From the NCBI RefSeq assembly GCF_015905305.1, contig NZ_JADZLQ010000001.1, positions 1,388,599 through 1,452,598 of the forward strand: DNA of 64,000 nt. Reading direction: 5' to 3'. The position numbers were made by a program, and so were the translations under genes. Shown one piece after another: positions 9,296 through 20,366 of this stretch. Under the pieces are notes generated by a model. The model saw only the letters and a list, made by a program, of their open reading frames with translations, was not told the DNA's origin and did not search any database. Positions within the stretch are counted from its first letter, which is position 1, and each line of letters begins with the position of its first letter. This DNA comes from Pinirhizobacter soli. GTDB lineage: Bacteria; Pseudomonadota; Gammaproteobacteria; Xanthomonadales; Rhodanobacteraceae.

Positions 9296-10059
9296 CCGCC
9301 GCTGTTTTTCCTGGCCAGGCTCGCCATCCGTTGCGCGTCGGCGAAAACGCCGTGCATCACGCGCAATTCCCGAAGATCAGGGCGCGCGCGCAGGAATAGC
9401 TTGCGCAGGCGCAGCAGGATGGTGTCTGGCTGCCGACCCTTATGAAATTCGATGTCGTCCAGGGTCTGGGCCAGGTGTTCGAAGAAACGCTCCAGCTGCT
9501 CGGCGTCCGCCGGCGGTTCGTCGTTCGACGGCACGGCTTCTCCGCCACCGGCTCCCGCAAGCTGCGCCATGCGGGTTTCATAAGCTGCCACCTGCACTGC
9601 CTGCGACAAGTTGAGCGAGCTGAAATCGTCCACGCTGGGAATGCGCACCATGGCGTGGCACCGGGCGAGCTCGTCGTTTTCCAGGCCAGTGCGCTCGTTG
9701 CCGAACACCCATGCCACCTGTTCGCCGCGGCCGGCAGCGGCCACGGCCTGGGCGGCCGCCTGCCTGGGATCGAGTTCCGGCAAGGTCACGCCGCGCCGGC
9801 GTGCAGACAGGCCCAGTACCAGGGTAGCGCCGGCCAACCCCCCCACCAGATCGGTGTGGATGCCCGCCCCGGCCAGCACGTCGTCGGCGCCGGCGGCCAT
9901 CGCCGTAGCCTCGTCGTCGGGGAAGCGGTGGGGCGCAATCAGCTCAAGCCGCGTAAAGCCCATGGTGCGGATGGCCCGTGCGGCCGAGCCGATATTGCCT
10001 GGATGCGAGGTACGCACCAGGACATAACGAAACAGGGGGTTCAGGGCGGCAATGTCCAT
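9292..10059 (-). CDS. trmJ: tRNA (cytidine/uridine-2'-O-)-methyltransferase TrmJ
   Basis: SPOUT-class RNA methyltransferase that 2'-O-methylates position 32 of several tRNAs; 255 residues, the normal TrmJ size. Motifs: N-terminal VLVRTSHPGNIGSAARAIRTM (20-residue core), motif 2 AWVFGNERTGLENDEL and motif 3 IPSVDDFSSLNLSQAVQVAA, the knotted SAM-binding elements. A TrmJ-specific C-terminal extension follows, with FHKGRQPDTILLRLRKLFLR. ATG 10059 is chosen because translation from there gives the family start MDIAALNPLFRYVLV; the frame continues upstream without homology. Divergent from suhB. In Gammaproteobacteria trmJ and suhB are regular neighbours, as here. Confidence 0.95.
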   Translation of the reverse strand: MDIAALNPLFRYVLVRTSHPGNIGSAARAIRTMGFTRLELIAPHRFPDDEATAMAAGADDVLAGAGIHTDLVGGLAGATLVLGLSARRRGVTLPELDPRQAAAQAVAAAGRGEQVAWVFGNERTGLENDELARCHAMVRIPSVDDFSSLNLSQAVQVAAYETRMAQLAGAGGGEAVPSNDEPPADAEQLERFFEHLAQTLDDIEFHKGRQPDTILLRLRKLFLRARPDLRELRVMHGVFADAQRMASLARKNSGG

Positions 10060-10179
10060 CGGCGGGGTACGGTATGGCGGGCAGCGGCCGAGTTTACATG
10101 GCACCTGCCGAACCGAGGCTGTTAGAATGCCCGGTCTAGCGGCCCTGGCGCCGCCCCGCTCTTTCGAAGTCGACCAGCC

Positions 10180-10983
10180 ATGCCAAGACCCGCCGTCAAT
10201 GTCGCGGCGCGCGCCGCGCGCTCCGCAGGAAACATCCTCCTGCGCTACATGAACCGCATCGAGGGCCTGAACGTCGTCGAGAAAGACCGCATGGACTTCG
10301 CCTCCGAAGTCGATCGCCTGGCCGAGGCCGAGGTCATCAAGGAATTGAAGCGCGCCTACCCCACCCATGCCTTCCTGGGCGAGGAATCGGGCCTGCAGGG
10401 CAAGGGTCCGCTGACCTGGGTGATCGACCCGCTCGACGGCACCCACAACTACCTGCGCGGCATCCCGCATTTCTGCGTATCCATCGCCCTGGTTGAACGC
10501 GGCGAGCCTGTGTATGGCGTGATCTTCGACCCCCTGCGCGATGAGCTCTACACCGCCAGCAGGGGCGACGGCGCCTACCTCAACGACCGCCGCATCCGCG
10601 TGTCCAAGCGCGAGGACATCGCCGGCGCCATGATCGGCACCGGCTTCCCCTACCGCCAGCGCACCCATCTTGAAGCCCAGCTGGGCATGACCCAGGCCCT
10701 GCTTAAAGATGCCGAGGACATCCGCCGCTCAGGCTCCGCCGCGCTGGATTTAGCCTACGTTGCCGCCGGCCGTCTGGACGGCTATTTCGAATTGGGCCTG
10801 AAACCCTGGGACATGGCTGCCGGCTGCCTGCTGGTGCGCGAAGCCGGCGGCATCTACAACGATTTTTCCGGCCGCGACGGCATGCCTGAATCGGGCAACC
10901 TGATCGCCGGCAACCACAAGATCGTCCAGGCCATGACGCCGGTGATCGGCGCCCACGCCACGCCCACGATGCTGCGGGCCTAG
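10180..10983 (+). CDS. suhB: Inositol-1-monophosphatase SuhB
   Basis: Mg2+-dependent inositol monophosphatase; SuhB is also a NusA-binding factor for rRNA antitermination. 267 residues. Metal-site motifs: GEESG (first Asp/Glu motif), [20 protein letters not shown] (the DPLDGT core) and the C-terminal [18 protein letters not shown] (WDxAAG). The N-terminus [18 protein letters not shown] matches SuhB rather than CysQ or HisN, both of which are present further along in this window. ATG 10180. Divergent from trmJ, convergent with hda. Confidence 0.95.
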   Translation: MPRPAVNVAARAARSAGNILLRYMNRIEGLNVVEKDRMDFASEVDRLAEAEVIKELKRAYPTHAFLGEESGLQGKGPLTWVIDPLDGTHNYLRGIPHFCVSIALVERGEPVYGVIFDPLRDELYTASRGDGAYLNDRRIRVSKREDIAGAMIGTGFPYRQRTHLEAQLGMTQALLKDAEDIRRSGSAALDLAYVAAGRLDGYFELGLKPWDMAAGCLLVREAGGIYNDFSGRDGMPESGNLIAGNHKIVQAMTPVIGAHATPTMLRA

Positions 10984-10987
10984 GGCC

Positions 10988-11683
10988 TCACCCTTCGCGC
11001 AGCAGCGATCGAAGGAAGGGAATGGTCACCCGCCGTTGCGCCGCAAGCGACGCGCGGTCGACGCGGTCAAGAAGATCAAGCAACGCGCCAAGATCCCTGG
11101 GATAGCGCGCGAACATCCAATCAAGTACCACCTCGTCCAGCACGATGCCCCGATGGCGCGCCTGGGCCTGTAACACGTGGCGGCGCTCACCATCATCCAG
11201 AGCTACAAGGCGTGCCTGGGTGCAGGCGCCCAGCCGGGAACGCAAGTCAGGTAGTTGCACCGGAAGCGCCACCGGCAAGGCCTCGGCGGCCAGCAGCAAC
11301 ACGCCACCGGCATCTAGGTAGCGGTTGTAGGTAGCGAACAGGGCAAGCTCCGCGTCCGCATCGCCGGTGACAAGATCCACGTCATCCAGTGCCAGCAGGT
11401 GGCTGCCGCCTACGCCTGCGATCGCCTCGGATCGGGCACCTCGAACATGCCGCAGCCCCAGGTATTGCGCCGACAGTCCCGCATCCGTCGCGGCCTGGCA
11501 GGCGGCGATCAAAAGGTGCGTCTTGCCGCTGCCGGCAGGGCCTGCCACGTACACGCATCCATTGCCGCCGGTGGCCGCGCCTTCAACGATCGCCAGCGCC
11601 GCCGCGTTGGCCGCGCCGGGGAAGAACTGGTCGAACCGTTGCCGCCGCGGCCAGCGCAGCGCCAGGGGCAACTGCGTGATCAT
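10988..11683 (-). CDS. hda: DnaA regulatory inactivator Hda
   Basis: AAA+ protein related to DnaA domain III that works with the DNA-loaded sliding clamp to trigger DnaA-ATP hydrolysis and prevent over-initiation. 231 residues. The N-terminal QLPLALRWPRRQRFDQFFPG holds the short clamp-binding QLPLAL segment; then Walker A AGPAGSGKTHLL and a Walker B-like LLALDDVDLV. There is no DnaA domain IV, which separates it from DnaA. The start ATG overlaps the stop of the permease gene upstream (ATGA, 11680-11683), indicating translational coupling; the PerM-Hda order is common in Gammaproteobacteria. Confidence 0.93.
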   Translation of the reverse strand: MITQLPLALRWPRRQRFDQFFPGAANAAALAIVEGAATGGNGCVYVAGPAGSGKTHLLIAACQAATDAGLSAQYLGLRHVRGARSEAIAGVGGSHLLALDDVDLVTGDADAELALFATYNRYLDAGGVLLLAAEALPVALPVQLPDLRSRLGACTQARLVALDDGERRHVLQAQARHRGIVLDEVVLDWMFARYPRDLGALLDLLDRVDRASLAAQRRVTIPFLRSLLREG

Positions 11684-12852
11684 GGCGAAGGGTTGTCCGG
11701 TGGTTCCGGCGGCGGCAACGCGCCTTCTTCGTCCTCACGCAATTTCGCCACCGTGGCCGTTTCGGTGTAAAGCTCGCTCTGCCGGTAACGCTCCAGCAGG
11801 TAACGCATCACCACCACCACCACCGAGGCCGCCGGGAGCGCCAGCAGCACGCCCAGGAAACCGAACAGGTGTCCACCGGCCAGCACGGCGAAGATCACGG
11901 CTACCGGATGCAAGCCGATCTTTCCGCCCACCAGGCGCGGCACCAGGACGTAGCCTTCGAGCAACTGGCCCACCACGAAGACACCGCAGACGATCAGTAC
12001 ATGGGTCCAGTCGCCGTATTGCACCAGGACGGCGATCAGGCTGGCGCCGAAACCGATCATGAAGCCCAGGTACGGCACGAAGCTCAAGAGGCCTGCCACC
12101 ATGCCGATCAGCGGACCGACGGAAAGACCCACGACGCTCAAGGCGAGGCCATAGAACACGCCCAGGGCCAGCATCACCAGCAACTGGCCGCGCACGAAGG
12201 CGCCCAGCACCTGGTCCGACTCACGCGCCAGGCGTACGGCGGTGGGTTCCACCGAACGCGGCAACAGGCGCGCGATGTGCGCCACCATGGTGTCCCAGTC
12301 GCGCAACAGGTAGAAGGCCACCACCGGGATCAGCACCAGGTTGGTCAACCACATGACGATGCTCATGCCCGAACGGGACACGCGCGCCACCGCCGAGGCC
12401 ACCATGGAACTCACCGAGCCGATGTGTTCCTTCACCGCGGCGATGATGCGGTCGCTGTCGAAGGTGCCCGGGTCCAGGTGCAGCTTGGTCTGCAGCCACG
12501 GCAGCGCCACGTTACGGCCCCATTGCACGTAGGTGGGCACGTTGTCGTAGACGCTGGCCACCTGGCGCTGGATCAACGGCACCAGCAGCAACAGCGCGCC
12601 GATGGTCACCAGTACGATCACGCTGAAGACGATGCTCACCGCCATGGTGCGGCCCAAGCCAAGGCGCTGCAGGCGATCGGCCAGTGGGTCGCCCAGGTAA
12701 GCCAGCATTGCCGCGATGGCGAAGGGCATCAGTACCGGCGCCAGCAGCCAGACCAGGAAGCCGATCACGGCGACGAGCGCCAGCATCTGCCAGCGGCGTG
12801 AAACGTCGGGGGTCAGCATCGGCGGAGGATGGCCTTGGTTGGGTGCTTGCAT
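11680..12852 (-). CDS. perM: AI-2E family transporter (PerM-like permease)
   Basis: Polytopic inner-membrane protein of the AI-2E/PerM family, 390 residues; the substrate is unknown for most members. About eight hydrophobic segments, starting MLALVAVIGFLVWLLAPVLM, with the conserved FVPYLGFMIGFGASLIAVL and LVGGKIGLHPVAVIFAVLAGG near the C-terminus. ATG 12852 is used because the longer frame would overlap the upstream DUF2066 gene and encodes an unlikely His/Arg-rich leader. The C-terminus is Pro/Glu-rich. Overlaps hda by 4 bases and follows the DUF2066 gene by 37 bases, so DUF2066-perM-hda is a likely operon. Confidence 0.88.
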   Translation of the reverse strand: MQAPNQGHPPPMLTPDVSRRWQMLALVAVIGFLVWLLAPVLMPFAIAAMLAYLGDPLADRLQRLGLGRTMAVSIVFSVIVLVTIGALLLLVPLIQRQVASVYDNVPTYVQWGRNVALPWLQTKLHLDPGTFDSDRIIAAVKEHIGSVSSMVASAVARVSRSGMSIVMWLTNLVLIPVVAFYLLRDWDTMVAHIARLLPRSVEPTAVRLARESDQVLGAFVRGQLLVMLALGVFYGLALSVVGLSVGPLIGMVAGLLSFVPYLGFMIGFGASLIAVLVQYGDWTHVLIVCGVFVVGQLLEGYVLVPRLVGGKIGLHPVAVIFAVLAGGHLFGFLGVLLALPAASVVVVVMRYLLERYRQSELYTETATVAKLREDEEGALPPPEPPDNPSP

Positions 12853-12889
12853 CGTCTTCGAACGTCCGTGAGGGTGATGCGCACGATCT

Positions 12890-13861
12890 TTATGGGATCC
12901 AACGCAGGTTGACCGAGGCGCCATCATGGCTGCCCTGGGCTACCAGCAGGTGCCCGGAGGCACCCACGCCCGAAGCCAGTGCACGCAACGATCCATTGCC
13001 CTTCACCTGCAGCAGCACGCCGTCGCCATCGGCCTGGGCCGGCACCGCAGAGCGAATCGAGGGGTCCTCGTGCAGCGCGCCCATCAGGGCAGCGAAATCG
13101 GCAGCCGACTTCAACCCCGACACCCAGACACTGGCTGCATTGCCGACGGAAGAATTGGCCCCCAGCTGCCGGTCGATGCGGTCGCCGGCACCGTTGGCGC
13201 CGTTGGCAAGCACGGCATCATCGGCCTCGCCGCTGTCCTGCCAGGCCTGCGCCTTGCCACCCGTGATCACAGTCCAGTCGGCGTTGCCCTGGTCGATCCG
13301 GCCCTGCAGGATCAGCCCGGTGTGGTACTTGGCGGTAAGCGCGGCAATCGTGGCCGGATCGGCCGAACTTACCGCAGAAGCCGACGGCAGGCCGTCGGGC
13401 GGAAACACCGCCTGGTAGCCGCGTGCCTGCGCCGCCTGCGCCAAGGGGGCTAACGCATCGGGAGTCATCAGCTGGCCCTGCCCGTTGCGCACGATCACCA
13501 GCAGGGTGTTCGCCGTGCCGCCGGCCGTGGGGTCGGCCGCGCCCGACGCGCGCCGGATGGCCGCCGGATCGAAGCTCACTTCCAGCATCAGCGGGGCGGA
13601 CCCCGGCTGGCCCTTCTTGTACTGGTATTGCTGAACCAGGGCGCCGGGCTGCTTCATGGCATCGGCATAACCGGGTTTGGAGCGTGGATCCTGGCCGCCG
13701 TTGGCGCGGGTGAGCACCTGGGTGAGCGCCGCGGCAATGGCCTCGTCGCGGCTGGCCGCCGCCGTGTCGTTCACCGGGACGGTGACGGCATAAGGGGAAT
13801 TCTGGGCAAACGCCGGGAACACCAGCAGGGCCAGCAACAAGACGATCCAACGGGTGCGCAT
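12890..13861 (-). CDS. DUF2066 domain-containing exported protein
   Basis: 323-residue protein with a clear signal peptide ([19 protein letters not shown], cleavage probably after AFA), so periplasmic or envelope-located. The mature part begins [21 protein letters not shown] and contains the repeated-looking stretches that define DUF2066, a family whose role is not known. ATG 13861 was chosen because it places the signal peptide at the N-terminus. It is the first gene of DUF2066-perM-hda and is divergent from purM, the usual arrangement around purMN in Lysobacterales and Pseudomonadales. Confidence 0.85.
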   Translation of the reverse strand: MRTRWIVLLLALLVFPAFAQNSPYAVTVPVNDTAAASRDEAIAAALTQVLTRANGGQDPRSKPGYADAMKQPGALVQQYQYKKGQPGSAPLMLEVSFDPAAIRRASGAADPTAGGTANTLLVIVRNGQGQLMTPDALAPLAQAAQARGYQAVFPPDGLPSASAVSSADPATIAALTAKYHTGLILQGRIDQGNADWTVITGGKAQAWQDSGEADDAVLANGANGAGDRIDRQLGANSSVGNAASVWVSGLKSAADFAALMGALHEDPSIRSAVPAQADGDGVLLQVKGNGSLRALASGVGASGHLLVAQGSHDGASVNLRWIP

Positions 13862-13983
13862 GGCGGGGCTCTTTTTGTGATCCTTCAAGAAGGCAAGTGT
13901 GCCCAATGGGGCCCCTTTCGTCTAATGAAGGGCCTGCTTTGCGGGTACAATCGGCTGTTTCCCACCCCGCCAAGACGCGCCCC

Positions 13984-15021
13984 ATGTCCTCCGAGAACGA
14001 ATCGCTCACCTATCGTGCCGCCGGCGTGGACATCGACGCGGGCAATGCCGTGGTGGAGCGGATCAAGCCGCTGGTGAAGAAAACCTTCCGCCCCGAGGTG
14101 ATGGGGGGCTTGGGTGGCTTCGGCGGATTATTCGACCTGTCGGGGAAATATGCCGAACCAGTGCTGGTTTCCGGCACCGACGGCGTGGGCACCAAGCTGA
14201 AGCTCGCCCAGGAATTGAACCGCCACGACACCATCGGCATCGACCTGGTGGGCATGTGCGTCAACGACGTGCTGGTACAGGGCGCCGAGCCGCTGTTCTT
14301 CCTCGACTACTTCGCCACCGGCAAGCTGGATGTCGAGACCACCGTGGCCGTGGTCGGCGGCATCGCCCGGGGCTGCGAGCTGGCCGGTTGCGCGCTGATC
14401 GGCGGCGAGACCGCCGAGATGCCCGACATGTATCCGCCCGGCGAATACGACCTGGCCGGTTTCACCGTGGGCGCCGTGGAGAAATCGCGCATGGTCGACG
14501 GTAGCGCCATCGTTGCCGGCGACGTCGTGCTGGGCGTGGCGTCGTCGGGTCCGCATTCGAACGGCTACTCGCTGATCCGCCGCATCCTGGCCCGGGCCGG
14601 CAGCCCGCTGGGCGACAAGCTCGGCGGCGCCACGCTGGGCGATGCGCTGATGGCGCCCACCACCATCTACGTCAAGGCCATGCTGCAGCTGCATCGCGAA
14701 TCCCCGGTGCACGGCATGGCCCACATCACCGGCGGCGGCCTCACCGAAAACATCATCCGTGTCGTCCCCGACGGCCTTGGCATCGCGCTTGAATCCAGCG
14801 CTTGGACTTTGCCCCCGGTGTTCGACTGGCTGCAGCGCGAAGGCAACGTGGCGCAGCAGGAAATGTGGCGCACGTTCAATTGCGGCATCGGCTTCACGGT
14901 GCTGTTGCCGCGCGACGCGGTGGCCGACGCCACGCGCATGCTGGCGGCCCACGGCCTTGCCAGCTGGCCGATCGGCGAAGTCGTTCGCGCCAGCGGCGAC
15001 GAGCGCGTCCGGATCGCCTGA
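13984..15021 (+). CDS. purM: Phosphoribosylformylglycinamidine cyclo-ligase PurM
   Basis: Fifth step of de novo purine synthesis: FGAM + ATP to AIR. 345 residues, the normal PurM length. Visible signatures: [20 protein letters not shown] at the N-terminus, [35 protein letters not shown] and [12 protein letters not shown], followed by [19 protein letters not shown] and [13 protein letters not shown]. The ATG at 13984 gives [18 protein letters not shown], the family start; a longer in-frame extension lacks homology. TACAAT at 13946-13951, about 33 bases upstream, could be a -10 box, but I see no convincing -35. purN begins 5 bases after the stop, so the two form an operon. Confidence 0.97.
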   Translation: MSSENESLTYRAAGVDIDAGNAVVERIKPLVKKTFRPEVMGGLGGFGGLFDLSGKYAEPVLVSGTDGVGTKLKLAQELNRHDTIGIDLVGMCVNDVLVQGAEPLFFLDYFATGKLDVETTVAVVGGIARGCELAGCALIGGETAEMPDMYPPGEYDLAGFTVGAVEKSRMVDGSAIVAGDVVLGVASSGPHSNGYSLIRRILARAGSPLGDKLGGATLGDALMAPTTIYVKAMLQLHRESPVHGMAHITGGGLTENIIRVVPDGLGIALESSAWTLPPVFDWLQREGNVAQQEMWRTFNCGIGFTVLLPRDAVADATRMLAAHGLASWPIGEVVRASGDERVRIA

Positions 15022-15025
15022 CCTC

Positions 15026-15694
15026 ATGCCCGCGCTGCGCATTGCCGCGCTGGCATCCGGGCGCGGCAGCAATCTTGCGGCACTGCTCGACGCCTGCGCC
15101 GACGGACGCATCGACGGCAAGTTCGTCCTGCTGGCCAGCGACAAGGCCAAGTGCGCCGCGCTCACCGTGGCCGCCGAGGCCGGCGTGCCTACGCTGGCGC
15201 TGCGGCCTGGCGACTACCCCGACCGTCGATCCTTCGACCACGCGCTCTTCGATGCCCTCGCCGCCAGCAATGCAGATCTGCTGGTCCTGGCCGGATACAT
15301 GCGCATCATCGATCCGTCGGTATTGATGCCCTGGGCAGGCCGCGCGGTGAACGTTCACCCTTCCCTGCTGCCGCTCTACCGTGGACTTCACACCCACGCC
15401 CAGGCACTGGCCGCGGGCGACGCCGAGCATGGTGCCAGCGTGCATTTCGTCACCGCCGAACTCGACGGTGGTCCGGTGCTGGCGCAGGCACGCATCAGCA
15501 TCGGCCCGGGCGATACCGAAGCGACCCTGGCCACACGCCTGCTGGTGCACGAACACCGCCTGCTGCCGGCTGTGGTCGGCGCCATCGCCGCCGGCCGGAT
15601 CGCCTGGAACGAAGGGAACCCAACGTTCGACGGGCGAGCCATCGACACGCCCTTAACGCTATGCAGCGACGGAAGCCTGGGCGCTGCCACCTGA
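15026..15694 (+). CDS. purN: Phosphoribosylglycinamide formyltransferase PurN
   Basis: Folate-dependent GAR transformylase, third step of purine synthesis. 222 residues. Motifs: ALASGRGSNLAALLDAC (substrate phosphate loop), LVLAGYMRIIDPSVL, VNVHPSLLPLYRGLHTHAQA (catalytic Asn and His of the HPSLLP region) and HFVTAELDGGPVLAQ with the third catalytic Asp of ELDGGP. ATG 15026 follows the purM stop by 4 bases. After the stop comes a 31-base gap before the DUF3108 gene, which may be in the same transcript. Confidence 0.96.
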   Translation: MPALRIAALASGRGSNLAALLDACADGRIDGKFVLLASDKAKCAALTVAAEAGVPTLALRPGDYPDRRSFDHALFDALAASNADLLVLAGYMRIIDPSVLMPWAGRAVNVHPSLLPLYRGLHTHAQALAAGDAEHGASVHFVTAELDGGPVLAQARISIGPGDTEATLATRLLVHEHRLLPAVVGAIAAGRIAWNEGNPTFDGRAIDTPLTLCSDGSLGAAT

Positions 15695-15725
15695 GGTTCA
15701 GGCACCTGCCGTAGACTTTCGCCCC

Positions 15726-16430
15726 ATGACCAAAACGACCCTGCTCGCCGCCGCCCTCGCCGTCGGATTTGCCGCCCATGCGCCGGCAGCCCTCGCCGCC
15801 ACGCCGCACGCCTTCACCGCGCAGTATCAGGTGCTCCAGGGCGGCTCGCCTTTGGGTGAAGCAACCGTCTCCCTCAAGCCTGCCGGGAGCGGCCAGTTCG
15901 CCTTCAGCACGGCATCGAAGGGCACAGCGGGCCTTGCTGCCATGGTCGCGGCCAATACCAGCGAAGTGTCCACGTTCCGCTGGACCGGTGGCGGACCGGA
16001 ATCGGTGAGCTACGACTACCGCCTGGACGCCTCGATCAAAACCAAGGAACGCCACCTGAAAGTGGACTGGGCCAGCAAGCAGGCCACGGTCGATGACGGC
16101 AAGAAGAACTACACCTTCGCCGCCGTCCCGGGCATGGTGGAGCGGAACCTGGCGAGCCTTGCCCTGGGGCTTGCCCTGCAGGCAGGCAAGCAGGAAATCA
16201 CCCTGCCGGTGGCGGTGAAATCGAACGTCGAGAACCAGCAGTACAAGGTGATGGGCAAGGAAAAAGTGCAGGTGCCCGCCGGCAGTTTCGACACGGTGAA
16301 GATGGCCCGTACCGACGCCGACCGCGGCCTGACCGCATGGTATGCACCGTCGAAGTACGCGGTGCCGGTGAAGATGACCCAGGGCGACCAGGACATCACG
16401 CTGATGCTGGTGTCCTACCGCGCGCAGTAA
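15726..16430 (+). CDS. DUF3108 domain-containing exported protein
   Basis: 234-residue protein with a signal peptide (MTKTTLLAAALAVGFAAHA, probable cleavage after ALA), so periplasmic. The mature part is a beta-rich DUF3108 domain: FTAQYQVLQGGSPLGEATVS, ESVSYDYRLDASIKTKERHL, VPAGSFDTVKMARTDADRGL and TAWYAPSKYAVPVKM are typical for this family of unknown function, which is commonly encoded next to purN. TAGACT (15712-15717) lies 8 bases before the ATG and resembles a -10 box, which would give an almost leaderless message, but cotranscription with purMN is equally likely. Convergent with murA. Confidence 0.88.
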   Translation: MTKTTLLAAALAVGFAAHAPAALAATPHAFTAQYQVLQGGSPLGEATVSLKPAGSGQFAFSTASKGTAGLAAMVAANTSEVSTFRWTGGGPESVSYDYRLDASIKTKERHLKVDWASKQATVDDGKKNYTFAAVPGMVERNLASLALGLALQAGKQEITLPVAVKSNVENQQYKVMGKEKVQVPAGSFDTVKMARTDADRGLTAWYAPSKYAVPVKMTQGDQDITLMLVSYRAQ

Positions 16431-16455
16431 ACCTGCGCGCGGCAATCAACTTAAG

Positions 16456-18004
<1,549 letters not shown>

Positions 18005-18178
18005 AAATTCCTTAACCAATGGGTGGTCTATCGCGGTTCCGGGCCCCGATGGGACCCGAATGCGGGGCGTACCAAGGGGTCCGCAACCCGGCGATGACAA
18101 AGAGGATAGAATGACAAGCGGCCATGGTAATGGAAAATCTGTGGCGCAGAAACGACAGCACCCCACGCATAGGCCCGC

Positions 18179-19189
18179 ATGAACGCTCGCATCGCCCCGC
18201 CCGCCCCTGCTGCCGTAGACCCCGCCGCCCTGGTCACCAGTGCCCGGCGCGTGATCGGCATCGAGGCAGAGGCCATCCGGTTGCTCGAGCCGCGGATCGG
18301 TGCCGACTTCGTCGCCGCCTGCCAGCTGATCCTGAAATGCGAAGGCCGCGTGGTGTGCTCGGGGATGGGCAAATCCGGTCATATCGCCCGGAAGATCGCC
18401 GCCACCCTGGCGTCCACCGGCACGCCTGCATTCTTCGTACACCCCGGCGAAGCCAGCCACGGCGACCTGGGCATGATCCAACCGCAGGATATCGTCATCG
18501 CCATCTCGTACTCCGGCGAGACGGACGAACTGCTCTTCATCCTGCCTGTGCTCAAGCGCCAGGGCATTCCGTTGATCGCCATGACAGGCAATGTGCGCTC
18601 GTCGCTGGGCCGGGAAGCGGACCTCAACCTGGACGTAAGCATTCCCGTGGAGGCGTGCCCGCTGGGCCTCGCACCCACCGCCAGCACCACGGCGGCCCTG
18701 GTGGTGGGCGATGCTTTGGCCGTGGCCCTGCTCGAGGCCCGCGGCTTCACCTCCGACGACTTCGCCCGCTCGCACCCCGCCGGAAGCCTTGGCCGCCGAC
18801 TTCTGCTGCATATCGCCGACATCATGCACAAAGACGACGCCATTCCCCGCGTGCCGCCGGGGGCCTCGGTCACCCAGGCGCTGATGGAAATGACCCACAA
18901 GCAGCTGGGCATGACGGCCGTGGTCGATGACGCCGGCCACCTGCTGGGCGTGTTCACCGACGGAGACCTGCGCCGTGCCCTGGACGACCACGCGGTGGAC
19001 CTGCGCAATGCCACGGTGGCCGAACTCATGACCCGCGGCCCGAAGACCATCGGCGCCGACAAGCTCGCCATCGAAGCGGCCCAGCTGATGGAAAAACACC
19101 AAATCCATGCGTTGCTGGTGGTCGACGAATCCCACAAGGTGGTCGGCGCGCTGAACATTCATGATCTGCTCCGGGCCCGCGTGGTCTGA
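18179..19189 (+). CDS. kdsD: D-arabinose 5-phosphate isomerase KdsD
   Basis: Converts ribulose 5-phosphate to arabinose 5-phosphate, the first dedicated step of KDO synthesis for LPS. 336 residues: SIS (sugar isomerase) domain in the first half with VVCSGMGKSGHIARKIAATL and HPGEASHGDLGMI and AISYSGETDEL; then PLGLAPTASTTAALVVGDAL, RSHPAGSLGRRLL, and two CBS domains from about residue 210 (LGMTAVVDDAGHLLGVFTDG; IHALLVVDESHKVVGALNIH). ATG 18179. First gene of the long kds-lpt-rpoN-pts run; the 174-base gap to ibaG should hold the promoter (a TAGAAT at 18107-18112 is a weak -10 candidate). Confidence 0.96.
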   Translation: MNARIAPPAPAAVDPAALVTSARRVIGIEAEAIRLLEPRIGADFVAACQLILKCEGRVVCSGMGKSGHIARKIAATLASTGTPAFFVHPGEASHGDLGMIQPQDIVIAISYSGETDELLFILPVLKRQGIPLIAMTGNVRSSLGREADLNLDVSIPVEACPLGLAPTASTTAALVVGDALAVALLEARGFTSDDFARSHPAGSLGRRLLLHIADIMHKDDAIPRVPPGASVTQALMEMTHKQLGMTAVVDDAGHLLGVFTDGDLRRALDDHAVDLRNATVAELMTRGPKTIGADKLAIEAAQLMEKHQIHALLVVDESHKVVGALNIHDLLRARVV

Positions 19190-19218
19190 TTCGCCTCCCG
19201 CCCCCGCCTGCTCCCGCC

Positions 19219-19767
19219 ATGCCCTACCGCCACTTCAGTGACCTGGACGCCGATATCCGCGCCCGTGCCGCCCGTATACGGCTGGCCGTCTTCGACGTGG
19301 ACGGCACCCTTACCGACGGCGGTCTCTTCGTGGGCGAGGACGGCCATGAAACCAAGGTCTTCCACGTGCATGACGGCCTGGGCCTGAAGCGCCTGCACGA
19401 AAACGGGGTGCAGGTGGCCATCGTTACCGCGCGGATCAGCCACCCGGTCACCTTGCGCGCCGAGGAACTGGGCATCGAACACCTCTACCAGGGCCAGCAG
19501 GACAAACGGGCCTGCGTGCTGGAAATCATCGACGCACTGGGCCTCACGCCCGACGAGGCCGCTTTCGTCGGCGACGACCTGCCCGACCTCGCCCCGATGC
19601 GCATGGTGGGCCTGGCCGTGGCTGTGGCCGACGCCCACCCGACGGTGGCCGAGCACGCTCACTACGTGACCCGCCGCGCTGGCGGCCATGGCGCCGCCCG
19701 CGAAGCCTGCGACCTGATCCTGGCAGCCCAGGGCAAGGCCGATGCCGAACTGGAACGCTGGCTTTGA
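19219..19767 (+). CDS. kdsC: 3-deoxy-D-manno-octulosonate 8-phosphate phosphatase KdsC
   Basis: HAD-superfamily (C0 type) phosphatase that releases KDO from KDO-8-phosphate. 182 residues. Catalytic motif I FDVDGTLTDGGLF with both Asp residues, motif II VTARISHPV, and motif III/IV FVGDDLPDLAPMRMVG. ATG 19219. It follows kdsD by 29 bases, and its stop codon overlaps the TTG start of lptC (TTGA, 19764-19767), so translation is coupled. Confidence 0.96.
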   Translation: MPYRHFSDLDADIRARAARIRLAVFDVDGTLTDGGLFVGEDGHETKVFHVHDGLGLKRLHENGVQVAIVTARISHPVTLRAEELGIEHLYQGQQDKRACVLEIIDALGLTPDEAAFVGDDLPDLAPMRMVGLAVAVADAHPTVAEHAHYVTRRAGGHGAAREACDLILAAQGKADAELERWL

Positions 19768-20366
19768 ACCTGCGACTGTACCTGCGCGACCGGAAAGTCC
19801 CGGCTGCCATCGTTGCACTCACCGTTGCGGCGCTCATCGCAACCCTGGTGTCTTGGTACATCCAGCCCCAGGCCAAGGTGTCCGACTTCGTCGGCCCGCC
19901 CCGATCGGGCTACGTGCTGCACAACTTCATCCTCGATTCCTGGAACGAGGAAGGCGCCTTCAGCTTCCGCCTGCATGCGCCCCGGCTTGATCGCCGCGAG
20001 GGCGACGACGCCCTGTACCTGATCTCCCCCGACTTCCGTATGCCGCCCAAGGAAGCGGGCACCCCCGACTGGACGGGCCACTCCCAGTACGGGTGGGTGG
20101 ACTCCGGCGGCGATATCCTGAAGCTCCAGGGCGAGGTACACATGCACCGGAATGCCTTCGGCACCACGGCCGCCACCCAGATGGATACCTCCGAGGTCAC
20201 TTCCTGGCCCAAGGAGAACCGCCTGGCCACCGACGCCCCCGCCACGATCGTGCAGGGAACCTCTACAATGAAGGGCGTTGGCATGCGGGCCAACCTCGAT
20301 TCCAAGCACCTGGAGCTCCTCGATGACGTCCACAGCTCGTTCATGCCAAAAAAGCGCACGCCGTAG
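19764..20366 (+). CDS. lptC: LPS export ABC transporter periplasmic protein LptC
   Basis: Bitopic inner-membrane protein linking LptB2FG to the periplasmic LptA bridge. 200 residues: cytoplasmic N-terminus, one membrane anchor (AAIVALTVAALIATLVSWYI, residues 14-33), then a beta-jellyroll periplasmic domain (FRLHAPRLDRREGDDALYLI, LQGEVHMHRN, NLDSKHLELLDDVHSSF). I use TTG 19764 because it overlaps the kdsC stop and gives the anchor a short charged leader (MNLRLYLRDRKVP); no ATG is available before the membrane segment. Its 3' end overlaps lptA by 44 bases. Confidence 0.9.
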   Translation: MNLRLYLRDRKVPAAIVALTVAALIATLVSWYIQPQAKVSDFVGPPRSGYVLHNFILDSWNEEGAFSFRLHAPRLDRREGDDALYLISPDFRMPPKEAGTPDWTGHSQYGWVDSGGDILKLQGEVHMHRNAFGTTAATQMDTSEVTSWPKENRLATDAPATIVQGTSTMKGVGMRANLDSKHLELLDDVHSSFMPKKRTP